DNA of 64,000 nucleotides. Source: Phoebastria nigripes (taxonomy: Eukaryota > Chordata > Aves > Procellariiformes > Diomedeidae). This document shows, piece after piece, positions 11,105 through 25,264 of the stretch. The notes under the pieces were generated by a model. The model had not been told where the DNA came from. It was given only the letters and a program-made list of their open reading frames with translations, and searched no databases. Where the stretch lies: the NCBI GenBank assembly GCA_035582835.1, contig JAYKAV010003110.1:2350498-2414497 (forward strand), given 5' to 3'. Position 1 is the first letter of the stretch; the number at the start of each line of letters is the position of its first letter. A program made the translations under genes and the position numbers.

Positions 11105-13462
11105 CTTACTGAGGTGGTCGCCTTCTATTCACACCCCTTCTACCAGCAAACATTCAGAAACTGGACCAGCAAAGTCCAGACTTTGGGTGGGTGGAGATGT
11201 TGGTATTCATTTACATCATATGAAAAGTAATAAATAAGCATATTTAGACATCATATCAACTTTTTTCAGTTGAAATGATTTTGCAGTTCGTTTGTTGTCA
11301 AAATGTAGCCTTTTTGGAAAATACCAGTAGCAATGATTCTTTTGAAGAAATAAAAAACTTAAGTTTTTTTTTAGGCAGTTAGTAACAGAATGATTTATTT
11401 TTATCCAAACTCAACAAATATTAGTATTTTATTGTCAAAAAAGGGGGGAAAGAAAGATGATGGATGTGTCTGGATTTTGATACAATGCAAAAACTTATGA
11501 ACATGTATTCATTTTTAGAGCAACAAATACCTTTTAAGTTCCAGCACTTTTCCCATGGGAAGAAAAATAATTTTCCTTCCATATCTATTGTGCAAATAAC
11601 CATCACAGAAATATTTTAAAATATTCTTCCCCTAGCTCTTTACATATTGCCTGTCTTCCTGGACAAGATGCAGGACTTGCCTAAGTATTAGTGCTTGGCA
11701 GCAGGACTGATCTGGGTGTCAGACTCTATCACAGTTCTGTATTTCTCTCACTGCTGATATTGTTTATATTCAGCTTCATTCATTTTCCAGCTTTATAGCC
11801 AGATGTTTCCAGATGCATTTTCTGACAGCTTTAATAGACCATTCATGGATTATGGAGTGTTTTATTTGCCTAATTTGGAGGATGTGGGAAGGTGCAGGTT
11901 TTCTTTTCTCTGAAGTCCTCCAGAATTGTGATATGAAATCTATCAGTTCACTGTACTGAGAATTGCTTGTAATAAGAGAGGTTTAATTCCATCTTATGAT
12001 GTTAAAAATCACCTGCAATTACAAAATTATTTGTCTAAAAACTTTTATGTGTTCTGGTTGTTTGGATTTCCCTTATTCCAAAATGCAATTTAAAATCTTG
12101 GGAACAAAGTCAAGGAGTCATATGCCTTCTGATTTTTTTTTTTTTCTCGTAATGTTTTCTGATGAATTTGTACAGTATGTTTGATTGCTTAATAATTGTT
12201 TAATTTTGCCTTCCATAAACAAGATTAATTGCAATTCGCTAGCCTGAATAAATATATACCCATTATAGTAAATAAGCAAGTACTGACATTCTGCTTCTGA
12301 GCTGTAATGAAAACTTAAGACATCTAGAAATGGGTGCACTGCAATCCTCAACTGTTCCTGACACCTCACTACACAGCATCAGAACAAAAATGGAAGATTT
12401 TGAAAAGATTATTGCATAGGCTTACAGCCTTAGAGGCAAGAAGGAGACGACAGGCAGGGGCTGATTTAGAGGCCTGCATCTCCTCTCCCATCACTCCTGG
12501 AGCCAATGGGGCAATCTCCTGTTTCTTGCTGCTTTGAAAGAGAGGAATAGGATCTCACCACCCTTTAAAGTATTCTAAAGAGAATTCCTACCACATTTAG
12601 AGGTCATTGAGCTTCAAAGAGGCTACGGTCAGAGTTCAGGAAGGCTGCTTGGCGTTGTGGATCTCCCATCGTACACTTAAAGCCTCATTCTCGTTACATC
12701 ATACTGTTATACTTCATGTAATGGAATTGACTTAGTCCACATAGTGCACAGCTTGACATATAATGGCTTAAATATTATATATCACAAGGGATGATGTAAA
12801 GAAAAATCACTAAAAACTCCATTGATAAGACCCATACTAACACAAATTGCCATACAGTAATCACCTAATTCAACATAATGTTCATTTAGCTTAATTTACT
12901 AGTTTAACCACCCACACACATGCAAAAAAATATTTCCATCCCCCTGACTCCCAAGCACCAGACTGAATTAATTAATCAAAGTTTGCATGCAGCCGGTTGA
13001 TTCTGATCTCAGTTTTTACCCATTTCACACAAAACTAAATATAAACTTAACTCTTCTGTCTAGGATAAGCATTGTGAATACAGAATACCATAGGACCTTT
13101 TAAAATGGCAGTTGAAACATTTTAACTGAATTCAACTGCTCTGACTCTGCTCCTTCTTTTTTCCTTTGGCAAAACCCCAGGTACAGTGTATGTAATCAGA
13201 GTTTACAGTAGATACGTACAGGGTGACCAGCTAGCTTAAGATAATGTTACAAGTACAATTGCACATATATTGATAATAAAGAGAGATTAACATTTCTGCA
13301 TTTACTTGACAGGAGAACTACAGTAAATTAATTAAATATGTGTGTTAATAATTTAGAGAATTGTTGTTAACTTAAAAAGCACAATCTTGTTGTTCCACGT
13401 CTTGCATAATTTTCCACATGTATGCAAAGAATTTGCCACCTTCACCTTCTAATAATTTTGCA
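11105..13462. other. Unique AT-rich non-coding DNA
   Basis: No gene or repeat family was recognised. A T10-12 run occurs near 12132. The 12860-13010 segment contains TTAATTAATCAA-type homeodomain words and could be regulatory, but nothing decides this. Confidence 0.45.
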
Positions 13463-13500
13463 AAAAGATATGTGGCTATATAAAAGATACGTGGCTATAT
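13463..13500. repeat. 19-bp perfect-period tandem duplication
   Basis: Two adjacent copies of AAAAGATAYGTGGCTATAT occupy 13463-13481 and 13482-13500 and differ only at the Y position (T versus C). Confidence 0.9.
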
Positions 13501-14039
13501 AAAGGACAAAACAGCAGCAGGAAAATGGTTAATTCCCTTGTTTATATTACTAAATACTTTACGTTATTGGAAAGGGAAAAAAATCTGAAATTCACTGTAA
13601 TTGTTATGATTTTTTTCTGCTTCTTTACTTTTTGCATTTATCTTAGCTTAGATGTTTAAAAATTATAAAATTAACTTCGCTGCAGCTTATTATGAGCTTC
13701 TCTATTTACTTCTTAGATTCTAACAAATACCTTTGCTATATTAAATATTTCTACTGATTATTTTGTTTGGAAAAATTTACTGTTACAAAAGCAGAAGTTT
13801 GGATTGCATTTCGGAATTTAGCCCATAGCTAGCAATTTAATGAGTCGAATCAAAATTATTTATCAGGCAATGCCATTCATCAGAGTCCTTTTTCAACCAA
13901 TACATATATCCTTGATACTCAACATGAATGCTATGTAACACTAATTGCATAGTACAGAAACTCATCTCTGTCTGCCTGAATTTAAAAATGATTTCTTAAT
14001 ACTTGTGTTCCAGAAAAAAGAAAATGTTCAGAGTAGCCT

Positions 14040-14085
14040 AGTGGCCAGATTCTCAGCTCGTGTAAATTAGTATTAAAATCACTGA
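14040..14085. repeat. Half copy of a sauropsid palindromic repeat
   Basis: 'gtggccagattctcagctcgtgtaaattag' matches one arm of the old sauropsid repeat beginning 'ggccagat(t/c)ctcagctggtgtaaatcagc'. The second arm is not visible. Confidence 0.5.
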
Positions 14086-15820
14086 TCCAGAATAGTTATT
14101 GTTTCAATGGCATGATTGAGTTTTCATTTCCAGGAGTTCTTCTTTATTCAGCTCTGCCAGATGTATAATACTAAACTCTTGAATAATTCTTCTTTAAATT
14201 AAACAGTGGATTCATATCTTACCAGATTTATAAGTCATTTATATTCCACTAAGTCACACTACCCAAATGGTTATGTATGCAATTTTGATGAGCTGGTAGT
14301 TTAAGTACAGAGATAATACAGAGATCTTTTTCTGAAGTGGGTATGGGGATATTAGTATAGTTGGCGTTTAAATATGTTTTCAATGTGAAATAGAAAAGCT
14401 GGAATAAAATCAGTTTGCCATTAGAAATCATAAGAAGTTTTAGTCTAAAGTTTTTCAGAATGATGTTGGTGTTACGATAAATCCACAAGCATGGTGATGC
14501 TAAAATTACTGTGAACTATATACTAAGTACTATATATGTGTAGGTAGTGCATTTAAGTTCACTGAAAACTGAATACAGGTTGTGGTGGCAGGATTACCCC
14601 CAAATTATGTAAAAATAGAAATTTGAGTTTCACAAGAAATTCACTATTATGGCAGTTTTCTGGAAAGCCACTAGGTGGAAGTTATTTTCCTACTGAGCAA
14701 CTTTATTCTGCTCACAGAGGGCATTGCTTTCTAATATAAGGCTGGGAAGGAGTCATTTTCCTTCAACATCATCCATGCTAGAGTTTCAGGCAAACACTTA
14801 GCACAAAAAGTTGTCATTTACAAAAGTCCTGGAATACTAAGCCAGAACCTGTCTTTACTGGGACAAGCGGTAGGCAGGAGTTATTCTACTAATATTAGTG
14901 CAATTAAATTGATAAAAAATTTGCCGAAGTAGAAAGGATCAAGCCAAATACAGGTGAAAAATGGCTGTAAAACTAATGACAGATGGAGAAAGAAATTAAG
15001 CACAATATAGTATTAAATCTGAGCAGAAATAAAAACAAAAAGTCTGATTAAAACTGCAGAAGGAAAAAGCTCTTTCATCAAAAATGCTTCCAGCTTTTTG
15101 AGATCACTATTGTTATTTTATAAAATTAATCTTACAACACAGGCTTTCTGATAAATTATTCTAAGTTTGACTTTCCAGTCTTTTCTGAACATGTCAGTAC
15201 GAAACCCAAATAGCAGTGAAATTTGCATTTCAGCTTGAACTCTTCAACTGTTTTTGCAGAAAAGTTGAAAGGACCGTGACTTCAAATCAGTTACTGAACC
15301 TCTTCTAAGGAACAGAGACTTCCTCACCATGCAGAAGATGGAGACTGGTCTTTCCTGAATTTGCCCTTTGCTTTCTAGTAGTCCTAATTTCACTAGCGAT
15401 GAAGGATTGTTATTTGGTCCTGTGCCAAAGAGGATATGAATAGCAGAAGACCATGCTCACAGTCTCCATTGCAGCTATTGCTTTCTTCTCCTGGTGTAGC
15501 CTTTACTGAAGAAGAGGGTGGGATGCACAGCACTAATAACTGGCACAAATTGCGTTTCACGTCAAAAGGAAAATTTGGGCAATTCTGAAATATTTTTTGC
15601 TGAGGCACGTGATGAGGAGTACAAAGAACCAGAGCAGAGCACACCACCCACTTTATGTGTTCTCCAAAAGAGAAGGAAAACAACTGATTGTTAAGCATGC
15701 AAATATAGAAATCATACCTTGGGTATAATGCGTACTGCTGGGAATACTATGTGATTAGTGCCGACAGGCTGCCTAAGATATCTGAGAAACATCACTCTTC
15801 ATGGCAAAGTTTTGTTGTTG
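14086..15820. other. Unique non-coding DNA
   Basis: Open frames of 79 codons (14488-14249 minus) and 101 codons (15698-15393 minus) lack recognisable domains. No repeat family was identified. Confidence 0.45.
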
Positions 15821-15825
15821 TTACT

Positions 15826-15864
15826 GTTGTTTATTTTGTTTTGTTTTGTTTTGTTTTTTTTTTA
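15826..15864. repeat. (TTTTG)n microsatellite
   Basis: A TGTTGTTTATTTTG lead-in is followed by four TTTTG-type pentamers (from about 15834) and a poly-T run. Confidence 0.8.
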
Positions 15865-18800
15865 AATTGAGTAAGCTCACAGCAAAGAATTAATTACCAG
15901 GAACTCTTAGCATTTGAGAAAAAAGCAACTTTGCCTTTTTAGCCCTTTTATTTATAAGGAAAAGAAGCAACATCTTTATGTTGCTTTATGTAATATTTGA
16001 GCATTAGATACAAAAATCAGGAAGCTGATAAAACTTGATGGTATAAATAAAAAAATAAATACCTAAAGGAAATTCTTATGACCTTATAATGATTTTTAGT
16101 AGGATGAAAAATGAAAGTTCAGCAAATCACTCTAAGGTCTACCACCATTTTCTCATATAAAGATTTATCCTGTATGAACTATGGTGGTAAAAAAATTTGT
16201 AACAGTAATATGTCTAGATAACGTAAGTCATTACACGTCACGGAACAAGTCACAGAGTCATGTACAAGTCACGGAATCAGGGGGCCTGAAATCCTTTCAA
16301 TGAATGCTAACAGTGGTTAAATACATGCTAATAACCAATATGAATATACTTCCTCTTCCTCTACTACTTCATAGAGCAGAAGGGAGAAAAATCTATTGAA
16401 GAAGCCAAGATGGAGGCAAGCAGTTTAGAAAGTGATTTTTGAAGGGTTTTTTCCCTTCCTACCTGAACCTCTTCTCTCCAAATACATTCTTCCATGAATC
16501 ATTTGGAATAAGAAGAGAAACAGATATGGGGAGACAAAAGTCAGAGACAAGCTAAATGGATACTCACTCCAGACTACAATCAGTCCTCAGGAAAAGCCAG
16601 TTAATGATACTTGAGACAATGGGCCTGATCTCCTGCTTTCCCATAGCCACACTGAAATGCTCCCACTGTAACAGTTTCATAGCAGCCTGGTTTCTGCCTC
16701 AGCCTGTCCTTCATCCTTTGTGAGGATGTAGTCTGTGGGCCTCACCATGGGAGATGATGTTGTGTCCAGGGCAGAGTAAATGGAAATGAAAAGACAAAGC
16801 TGAAGGCATTTTAGGCAATTAAATTTGTTAAGATAAGATTTTTTTTCTTTGTTGTATTCATATAGCAGTTTTGACAAACTGTGTCAGTTTTCCTGGCTCT
16901 CTGCTGGAGAAGGAACCCTTCTGCAGTGTCTCTAACCAACAAAATGGGGCTTGCCTGGTGAGGAGATCTAGGAGTCCTGGCTCCAGCAGAAATGCCCAGG
17001 ATCTAGGATACCAACTCCTATGACAATAATCCTCTATACTTTGAAAGATCAAGTTGAAGATGGGGCCTTAGGACTTCTGTACCCTCTGTCTCATAGTGAA
17101 AGTGCTCTGTGACTTTGGGGGCCTTTCTAAGCTGTACTGATCTAGATGTTCTCTGCAGTAAACCTGGGGCAGAGCTGGTGGAGTCTGGGAGAGGTGTCTC
17201 TTGCAATGGCTGGCACTTCAGCTGAGGGCAGGAAACACCAGGGACTTCCAGGGTGTTGCAGAGCGGATATGACGTGGCAACGTGAAGAATGAAGTAGGAT
17301 GGATAACGGGAGAGGAACTGGAGAACAGGAAGAAGTTAGGAGCAGGGCAGAAACTGGAGATGGGAGGATGGGAGTAGCGACGGTTGTCAAACAGTGAGGA
17401 TGAGACAGTCAGGACAGCAAAAGAGGAAGATTCTGGGAGCATGAAAAAGAGCAATAGGTACAGAAGCTGTCTGTGTGAGATGGGACCCCAGGGGACCAGA
17501 ACTTCAGATGACCTTCTCATCCACCTTTCAATCAGCTCCAAAAGGTTCTGTGGCCCTAAATATTTCAGTCCTACTAAAGAACCTATTCCCTGTAGGGTCA
17601 TGCAATGACACACAATGAAAAGTTTGTTTTTCCGAAGTCTAAGATTTTATAATCTGGGAAATTATAAAAAAAGCAAATTTTTAAAAAAACACATATAAAG
17701 AGTTATATAAAGGTCATATAGTCAAACACTGAAAATAAGAATTACCAGAATTAAGACTGCCTTTATTATTAAGAGTATATTAATTCCATGATTTTGTAAG
17801 CTTTCTCAGCATGAGAAACCTTAACCTCATTTCACTGTACACAGGGGCTAGTCTGAGGATGAATCCATGTTCTGTGCTTCAGGATATTACCACCTCAGTA
17901 ACCCTATCTCATTAATTGCTGAAACCTGAGAAAGCATGCACTCAGTGAGAAAGGGAATTGCAGGACAGGACACAGGTGCCTTGACGACTAAGGCAATGAA
18001 ACGCTGTCCTAATGAACTGCTGCTTATCCCAAATTCTGCCATGGAGTTCCTGTGTGATGCTGAGAAGTCACAAGCCACCATTTTCACAAAAGGCCTCTAT
18101 TTTTATTTTGTCACTTTTCAAATATCGTATTTGTGCTTCACTGTTGTACCAAGCTCTGACCTCTGCATCTTAGAGCCTGTGGAAGCTCTACTGTGAAAAT
18201 GAAGTGCCTTGAGAAGGTAAGATACAACAAAATTAGGTCCTTGGTCCTTCAAACCAACCACCCACATTTACTTGTCACTGTCAATTTGGGCTTTAATGTC
18301 AGTGCCTATGTCTGCATTATGGAATTTCGAAGTGCTTTTATATTGGAGAACTCTTTGCAGAGGGGTATGAGGAAGGGGTGTGCATCAATCCCTTTTCCTA
18401 GCCTTGTTTTATTCAAAATAAACCCATAAATCTGGTCCAAAAGAGAACTTCAGTAAGCAGAGTCATTGCCACATTCCCTTACCTGGACAATCAGGCTGTA
18501 CCCATGGGATGCACTTTCCCTGCCTTTTGCTTGCCCATCTGGAACACAGGAAGGATAATGCCACCCCTCAGGGAAGGAGCAGCACAGGTCCTAGTGTTTC
18601 TGAAGAACTCAGAACTAGGTCCAAAAGGGACTTAAATCAGATGCTTCTCCTGCTATCATGATGCAAAGATCTCTGGGCTGAGTCTGCAGGATTTGGCTTC
18701 TGTGGCTACACTAGTGTTAATTCATGGGTTTTGGCTTCCCTGCATCACTGCATTGCACCAGCACAACCAGAGTACTTTCAAACCTGAGCTGCTGAGTCTA

Positions 18801-21779
18801 CATAAAGCTGTTCTGCATCGTGTGGATGTACTAGTTCAGGCCAATATTGGCTAGCTCAGGGATCTTTGCACTGAGATCCGCTGCAGTATACAACATGCTT
18901 TTGGGCACCTCCAGGAAATGTATGAGCTCCATTCTGCCCAAAGTTAAAGTTGTGACAACTCCTGGAGGTGACCAAACCATGGAGGTGACTAATCTCCATA
19001 AGCACCTTCCTCTCTAATTGTGGCATTCCCAGGTGCAAACACAAGCACGTCTACATGGCCAGAACTGCCCAGTTCTGACAAATCTGAGCAGATTCACCTC
19101 CAAGTCCCACCCCCAGTTTCCATGGGATACCAACAGACATTCCCAGAGCTGACTAGAGATCTCTACAAAATGGAATTGTGGGCACCATTTTGTTTCCATT
19201 TTCAGCAGGAAGAGGAGGAGATGCTGCCACCTTTCTTACGTTAGCCAGTTACTGGAGCTATGCTCCTTCAGTCAGTGAAAGCCAGAGTGAATACAGATGG
19301 AATCCCCATAGGGCATTTTATAGAGGGAGATGTTCAGGATTTCAGTCAGTCCCTCATGTCTTGATAGATAATTCAGCATATAGTTGGGACTGTCTCTGTA
19401 CCTTATACAGAAACTGCTTTGTATTAAAATGTAAAATATGAGATGCCAGAAACTAAAGTCCTCATTCGAGTCCAGTGCTTAACCATTAGTCATGTTCCTT
19501 CCTAAGACTTGATTTTCTGCACACAGGTTCAGGTTCAAAACAAACAAAAGGAAAGGAGCTGACATCTGGAATGTCTTGCTAAAGTTTATGTGGGTTCAAG
19601 AGAAGATGGGACAATTGTATGGAAGACAAATCCATTGGAAGTTAAGAAACATAGAGAAATCACATCTAACTCAGCAATTCTCTAAGTGGACAATGATTGG
19701 AGGCTGGAAGAGGGCTCAGAAGTACTATACATCTTTTCCCCTCTTCTTGTACTCTCTCTGCAGCATCTGCTTTTTGCCACTGTCACAGAGCAAGGGACTA
19801 AGGCATGGGATATGCAGCAGGCAGGGTGGACACAGAGAAACATTCAGCAGTAACCCATTCCATGAAGATTGACCATCTCATACACTGAATGAGGCACGGC
19901 CACATCAGAAAAAATCTGGGAGTTTTATTTGTGACTGGAGTTATAGGGTTGTGGTTGCAATGGTGATTTAAAGATAGCAACCTAAGGCAAGCTGTGTGGT
20001 GGGAGAGGATAACTTTGATTAGATCAGGCTAATACCTTTAAAAATAATTGACTTGTCTTTGGGTACACAGTCCTTTCTGTAGGTGTGAAATGGAAGCAGG
20101 ACCTTCCAAAGCACCAGCGGATCCTGTGTGATGAAGGCTGTTTTTTAATGCAGTCACAGAAGATACTGAATGAGCTTTGCATAGACAAGCGCAGTGAGGT
20201 TTTCCTTAGCTTTTGAGGGCTTGTCTTTTGCATTCTTTCGATGTAGCTTTGTCATATAATATTGATAGGAAGGCTATGGAATTATTCCTTAATACCTGGA
20301 GTAAAACCCAGTACTTCATCTCCTCACCGATGAAACTGCATCATGCTTTTTCTGCATTACCCACATTGCAACCTTGCAATCCTTTTAATTTGCATTCCAC
20401 ACCCCCAAAAGCACTACACACTCTGGACTCACTCCTGTTGATCCTCTTCACAGAAATAAAAGTGACAGCTTCTGTGAAAGGGGAAGTATTGCAGCGAGCG
20501 ACATAGGAGCATTGAGCAGAACAATGCAATGAGTAAGCAGCTGAACCTTGAAGGGAATCTCCATTGAAGTAAAATACAATAGGAGAGGCTAATTCAATTA
20601 GCAACTGATGCTTGTTGCTTGAACAAACTTCACTGAATTTTGAAAAAAAAAAGGCAGGAAATACACAGCCAATAAATATGTTGGCAAAAATACAGACACA
20701 TGTTAATACCTTGAGTTTGTTCAGTTTGCCTTAGATCTTAGCAGGCTTCCCAGCTTCCTGGTGGGGTTTTTTTGTGGTTCCCTCTCATCTTCTATATTTT
20801 CTTCCACAGATTAAAATGATCTAACATGGCTAAGCCTCTGAAAGTATTTTCACACCGTCCTACTATCCTATGTATTTTGAGTACCCTCCTGTACAATCTT
20901 TCCTCCAGAACTGCTGCCCTCGAAGCCTTGAGTTACATACAGACTTATCCATGCTATTTCATTCCTATTGCTATTTCATTTCATTCCAAAGAAAGATGCA
21001 TTCATTAAGCAGAGGTGTGCCAGGCCACTAGTTCGAACATGCTATTAACCAGACTAGGGAAAAGCAGAACTTAAATATCACACAAATACATCTAGTTTTC
21101 CAAGAGCCCTCCTACCCAGACCAAAGCAGCCTGAACACTCACAGCACTGATTTAAATGTATTACAACAGCAAGCCCCTTTTTTCCTACCAAAACTTTATT
21201 GTAAGGCAGTCAGTCAATCCTTATGGTCACTTTGGGTAGCAGTGAGAAGGAAATGAGTCAAACATCAGATCACTAGGTGTGATCATTTTCAATATTAGTA
21301 TAAAATTCCTTCCAGGGTAAGCCAGAACACTTTAAATCTAGTTAACGTAATTTGATCTGATTTTTTAAAAGGTTATTAAGACAACAAACAAGCAAAAAAT
21401 AACAAGCAAAATTTATCCTTATTTCTATGTAAATACATGATTTCATCCTTTTAAGAACATCCATTGCTGTAGCACAAAACCAGTTTCCTTTAGCTTAGCA
21501 ATAAAAACAGTTTTACTTAGCTCATGTCAAAGTTTATCGTGTGGCTTTAAAGCATCTGTTAACTTTAACAGCATAAATGAAATCATCACTGAATATGGCC
21601 TCACAAGGCAAATTTTTTTTTTTAATGTTTAAACCATTCTTGTCTATACCCCCTTGTCATTAACTGGTAAATCAGTAATTTATTTCCTATTAGAATTTAT
21701 ATAGTTTGCAGCAATTAAGAAGAAAAGCATAATTGCTGACAAACCCAGGGCACTATTTAAATCACTTCCTTGTTGACAA
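15865..21779. other. Unique non-coding DNA with weak repeat relics
   Basis: No gene was identified. The overlapping open frames at 16.7-17.6 kb and 18.9-19.9 kb (up to 131 codons) have no recognisable domain; those near 17.2-17.5 kb coincide with purine-rich plus-strand DNA. Possible palindromic-repeat arms occur at 16620-16680 ('gggcctgatctcctgc'). A MIR-like core may lie at 18035-18075 ('ttcctgtgtgatgctgagaagtcac'). Both are too weak to list separately. Confidence 0.4.
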
Positions 21780-22330
21780 CATATTTCTCCTTCCTAAAAC
21801 TGAATGTCACTGAAATCTGATTTGTACAGAACCCTTGTGGACTCATCATTCAAATGTACTGCACCTGTCACCTGTGTGCTAGCATTCTGCTAAGGATCAA
21901 TTTACATAACCTCATTTAATGGTTCATAAATCATACCCATTAAGCCCAGCTAACAGGAACCAAGGGTTCTAATTTATGCTGCCTTTCATAGCAGAAAATT
22001 GGGAGGCTGGAGCCTGTGGATAAAGAACCCAGGTCTTGCCTTTGATTGTTGATTGTGATGGTAAATGTATGGATGATGAGAACAGATTTTCACTTTATTG
22101 ATTTCCTGCCAAAGCACAGCATGCTTTATTGTGAAAGGGGGCCTTTTGGCAGCAGTGCTAAAAGTGGCAGTTGTTTAGGAGCCCTTTGCCAAGATGACAT
22201 CTAAGACAATACCGAGTGGTAAATACTAAAATAATATCAAGCTGAAATGTTAATTTTTAAAAAGAAACTTCCCCAAAGGTTCATAAAATCAATGATGTTT
22301 TCTACCGCAGAGCACCTCACTAATAAACAT
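21780..22330. promoter_or_regulatory. Candidate conserved non-coding element
   Basis: A repeat-free, moderately AT-rich stretch with dense transcription-factor-like words. Two CACCTG E-boxes are separated by one base (21862-21867 and 21869-21874). ATTTAATGG/CATAAATCAT homeodomain- and TALE-like words follow, then a GATTGTTGATTGTG repeat. It has no open frame, no repeat similarity and a different texture from flanking DNA. Conservation itself cannot be seen in a single sequence, so this is an inference. Confidence 0.25.
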
Positions 22331-23069
22331 GAAGCCAGGTGATTACTGTGGGGTATTAATTTTTTTTAAATCTATTTTTCTTAAATTCTTTATTCTATTA
22401 TAAATTATTCATGGTATTTCAGTCAAAGTAATGCAGATGTTTGAAACCCGCTGCAGAGTGACAGTTCAGCCAGAGTTGTGTGCTGGGCCTGTCTTGAGCT
22501 TTGTACTCTGATCCTCCCTTTGATTAAATACCTGGAAATAGCTTTTTCTGTCATTTGATTTTCCATTTTTAAGTTCTATTATTTAGTAGGTGGCTGCGTG
22601 CCGTAGTGAGTGTATTGCCAAATGGAATATGCATATGCATAGGCATACAGCAGTCTTCCCACATGAGTTTAGGCAGGGTCTCAAAATACCAAAAATAGTC
22701 TTGGTATTGCTTTCTAGAATGACACAAACTGTGTTGGTTTGTTCCCCTTGCCTTGCTCAAAATTGTACCCCTTCATTTCAGCTCGCTCTATAATTTTCTG
22801 CTTAAAAGTAAGAAATCCTACTTTTCTTTCTCTTCACTTAGGACAGACTGATTCTCAACAACTGGGAATTTAATCACTAATCCTGCAGACGGACAAATAA
22901 AGATAAAGATGTCTTGATAAAGACAAACAACATGCTGGGTTTTTTCTTCTTTTCTAACTACACTTTAGGAATTAAGAGCCTTATCTTGGAAGATGCTGGC
23001 CATGCTCTGGGGAAGTACTGAAGTTACTGAATAGTCTTGATGTAAAAAAACTTGCTCAGAAAGAAAACA
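22331..23069. other. Unique non-coding DNA
   Basis: No gene or repeat was recognised. Includes a near-palindromic ATATGCATATGCAT word near 22629. Confidence 0.45.
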
Positions 23070-23165
23070 CAACCCAGTGGTTGGGGCATTAGCTGAGCTG
23101 GGAAACTTCCTATTGAGGTCCACCATAGATTTCCTTCGTGACTTTGGGAGATTCACTAGAACTCT
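23070..23165 (+). mobile_element. MIR-type SINE remnant (5' part)
   Basis: 'cccagtggttggggcattagc' at about 23074, then 'ttcgtgactttgggagattcact' at about 23134, follow the order of the tRNA-derived MIR head and core ('..agtggttagggc.ctagcctggga...ctgtgtgaccttgggcaagtcact'). The copy is strongly diverged and lacks the 3' LINE-like tail. Confidence 0.6.
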
Positions 23166-24169
23166 ATTCACAAAATGCACTTGTTTTGTTCAGTAAATTC
23201 CTAGTATAAAGTACATAAATAGTCAACAGAGGAGGTATTAAAACCCTACTGTTTGCCTCCCTTCCCCATTCGTGTTGCCCTGTCAACTGAGCTGAAGAAT
23301 TGCATCCTGTCTTTTTATGTGCCACTTTCATCTGGTGGCCATCCATCACAGCTCTGCAGGATGGAGAGAGATCTTCAAGCCCAGAACAAGCTACGGTATT
23401 CTGGTACTTTGAGATGGACTTTCTAAGTCTTCAGCTGGGAAAGAACATAAATAAAAATCTCCCATAGTGTATCAAAATCCTCTACCTACTCCTCTATATT
23501 ATGAAAGGCACTGTGTTCTTTCCTGCCCATGTTTGTGCAGACCTTACTCTAGTAAGTGTGCACTATGAGATCTATATGAACAAGATCCAGGCATGAGAGA
23601 CAGGGGAACACTTTGTAGATCCTGATAAGTCTTAGCTATAACGGAGTAGTCTACCTTTATCAAGATGGATATACTGGGCATCCCAGCATTTATAAACCCA
23701 GAAAAACAGAAAATTAAGTGGATTTTAGGCACCTCCATGGACAAACAAGGATTTTGAGGATTTTAATCTTGGGCTTTGAGGGAGTCATAGTTGTCCCTTT
23801 GTAGAGTTACATCTTCAAGCTCCGAGAGTAAGTTTTGGTGAATATTGCTGTGGCAGTTTTACACACCACCACCGTGAGCTCCCTGCCTCACCCCTCTCCT
23901 GCAGGCAACTAACTCCGTAGCAGAAATGGCAAAAAGAATACGTGGCTGTACCTCAGTCATTCTAGTTCACAGCTTTGTGTATTAACTTTAGGGCTGTTGA
24001 AGTTTGCACTGAGACTGGAATATGAAGTGCAGCAGCGGGGGAATGAGCACACATTTGATTCAAAGCTCTCTCTTCCTGCAATGGTGGTAGCAACCTCTGG
24101 CAAAGGAGAAGGGAGAACAGATGGGACAAGCAACGTCTTAAACTACCATAGTTGCTTACTGTTGTGTAC
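23166..24169. other. Unique non-coding DNA
   Basis: No supported gene or repeat. Open frames of up to 94 codons near 24.0-24.2 kb overlap the following MIR relic and are incidental. Confidence 0.45.
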
Positions 24170-24235
24170 AGAAGTGGATCCCTCGGCCTCTGTCTCACTT
24201 TCCATTTGCAAAATGGGGAGATAGTGCTGTATAGA
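24170..24235 (+). mobile_element. MIR-type SINE remnant (central part)
   Basis: 'ggcctctgtctcactttccatttgcaaaatggggagatag' corresponds to the MIR segment 'gcctcagtttccccatctgtaaaatggggataat'. Only this most conserved stretch is recognisable. Confidence 0.65.
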
Positions 24236-25264
24236 ACTAGATACATTTAAAAGGACAGGAGCAATTAAGTCCACATTAATATCTTAGATTTCTTCTCTCA
24301 GTAGCAGCATGTATTTAAGTGTTTTGCAGTATTGAAGCCTGAATGTTAATTGTTTTGTAGATTGGAGTCCTACATTAGTTTCTTTGTCTCATGAACTCTA
24401 ATACCATTTTTTAGAGATGGAAACTGTTGAGTCTCCTCCAGTTATTCTAATGCACCTGAGTCCTGGGCTCAAACATCCCTACTGTTGAAGTCCTTGGCCT
24501 TCGCTTAAACAGAAACCAACAATCCTACTGAAGAGAGGGAAGACTTTGTAATCTCAGCCTACATGCTAGTAGGTTCATGTCACTGTACTCATTTTCATTG
24601 CGACATAAATAATATTTCAGTTCAAGATTCCAGAGGTGAAGGGTTTTAAACTCAAGCTTAGCTCTACTGAAAAAAAATACTTGGCTGCTGTAATTCTGCT
24701 ATTCAATTTCAAGGTCCTATTAATCAAAACAAAACAAGCACAAAACCACAGCCCATAAAATATCATTCTGGTTGTTATTTATATGAGCATTATTTATATT
24801 TCAGATGCAGGAGTGAGCTGAAGCTTAGTGAAGGAAGCATCTCTGCAGGTGCTGGGGGATGTCACTGGCAAATCTTACTGATCTGTTTTAAGGTGTAACC
24901 ACACAGATGTTCCTGTGCCTTCCTGACAAAGGTTACTGCTGCTGTAATAGTGAAGCAGAAAAGATCATGTGCCTACATCTTAAGTTCACTGTCTGAAATG
25001 CTTGTCCTCCTTTCCTGTGGAGGTGATAAGCCCAAACAAAGCAATGGAGATGACACCTCAGGAGGTGAGATTGTCACAGACATGGTGTTTGGAACCCACA
25101 GTTACTGTGATCACCTTATTTATTTAAATGAAACCACAGTTGTTTTAATAAGGACTAAAGCAGATCAAGACCAATTCTAATCTCTGCAGAACATTTCCTC
25201 CCAGGTGCTACTCCTTCAAAGCTTATGCGCACAGTTAGCTTAATGCATTGCAGGTAGCCCACTG
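24236..25264. other. Unique non-coding DNA
   Basis: A 76-codon open frame (24950-25180 plus) has no recognisable domain. No repeat family was recognised. Confidence 0.45.

Noticed and set aside
11031..11237. Small plus-strand frame through the CA repeat
   Set aside because: His/Ala/Cys periodicity reflects the microsatellite.
17142..17613. Overlapping minus-strand frames up to 131 codons
   Set aside because: They come from a purine-rich stretch, giving Ser/Pro/Leu-rich low-complexity translation with no domain.
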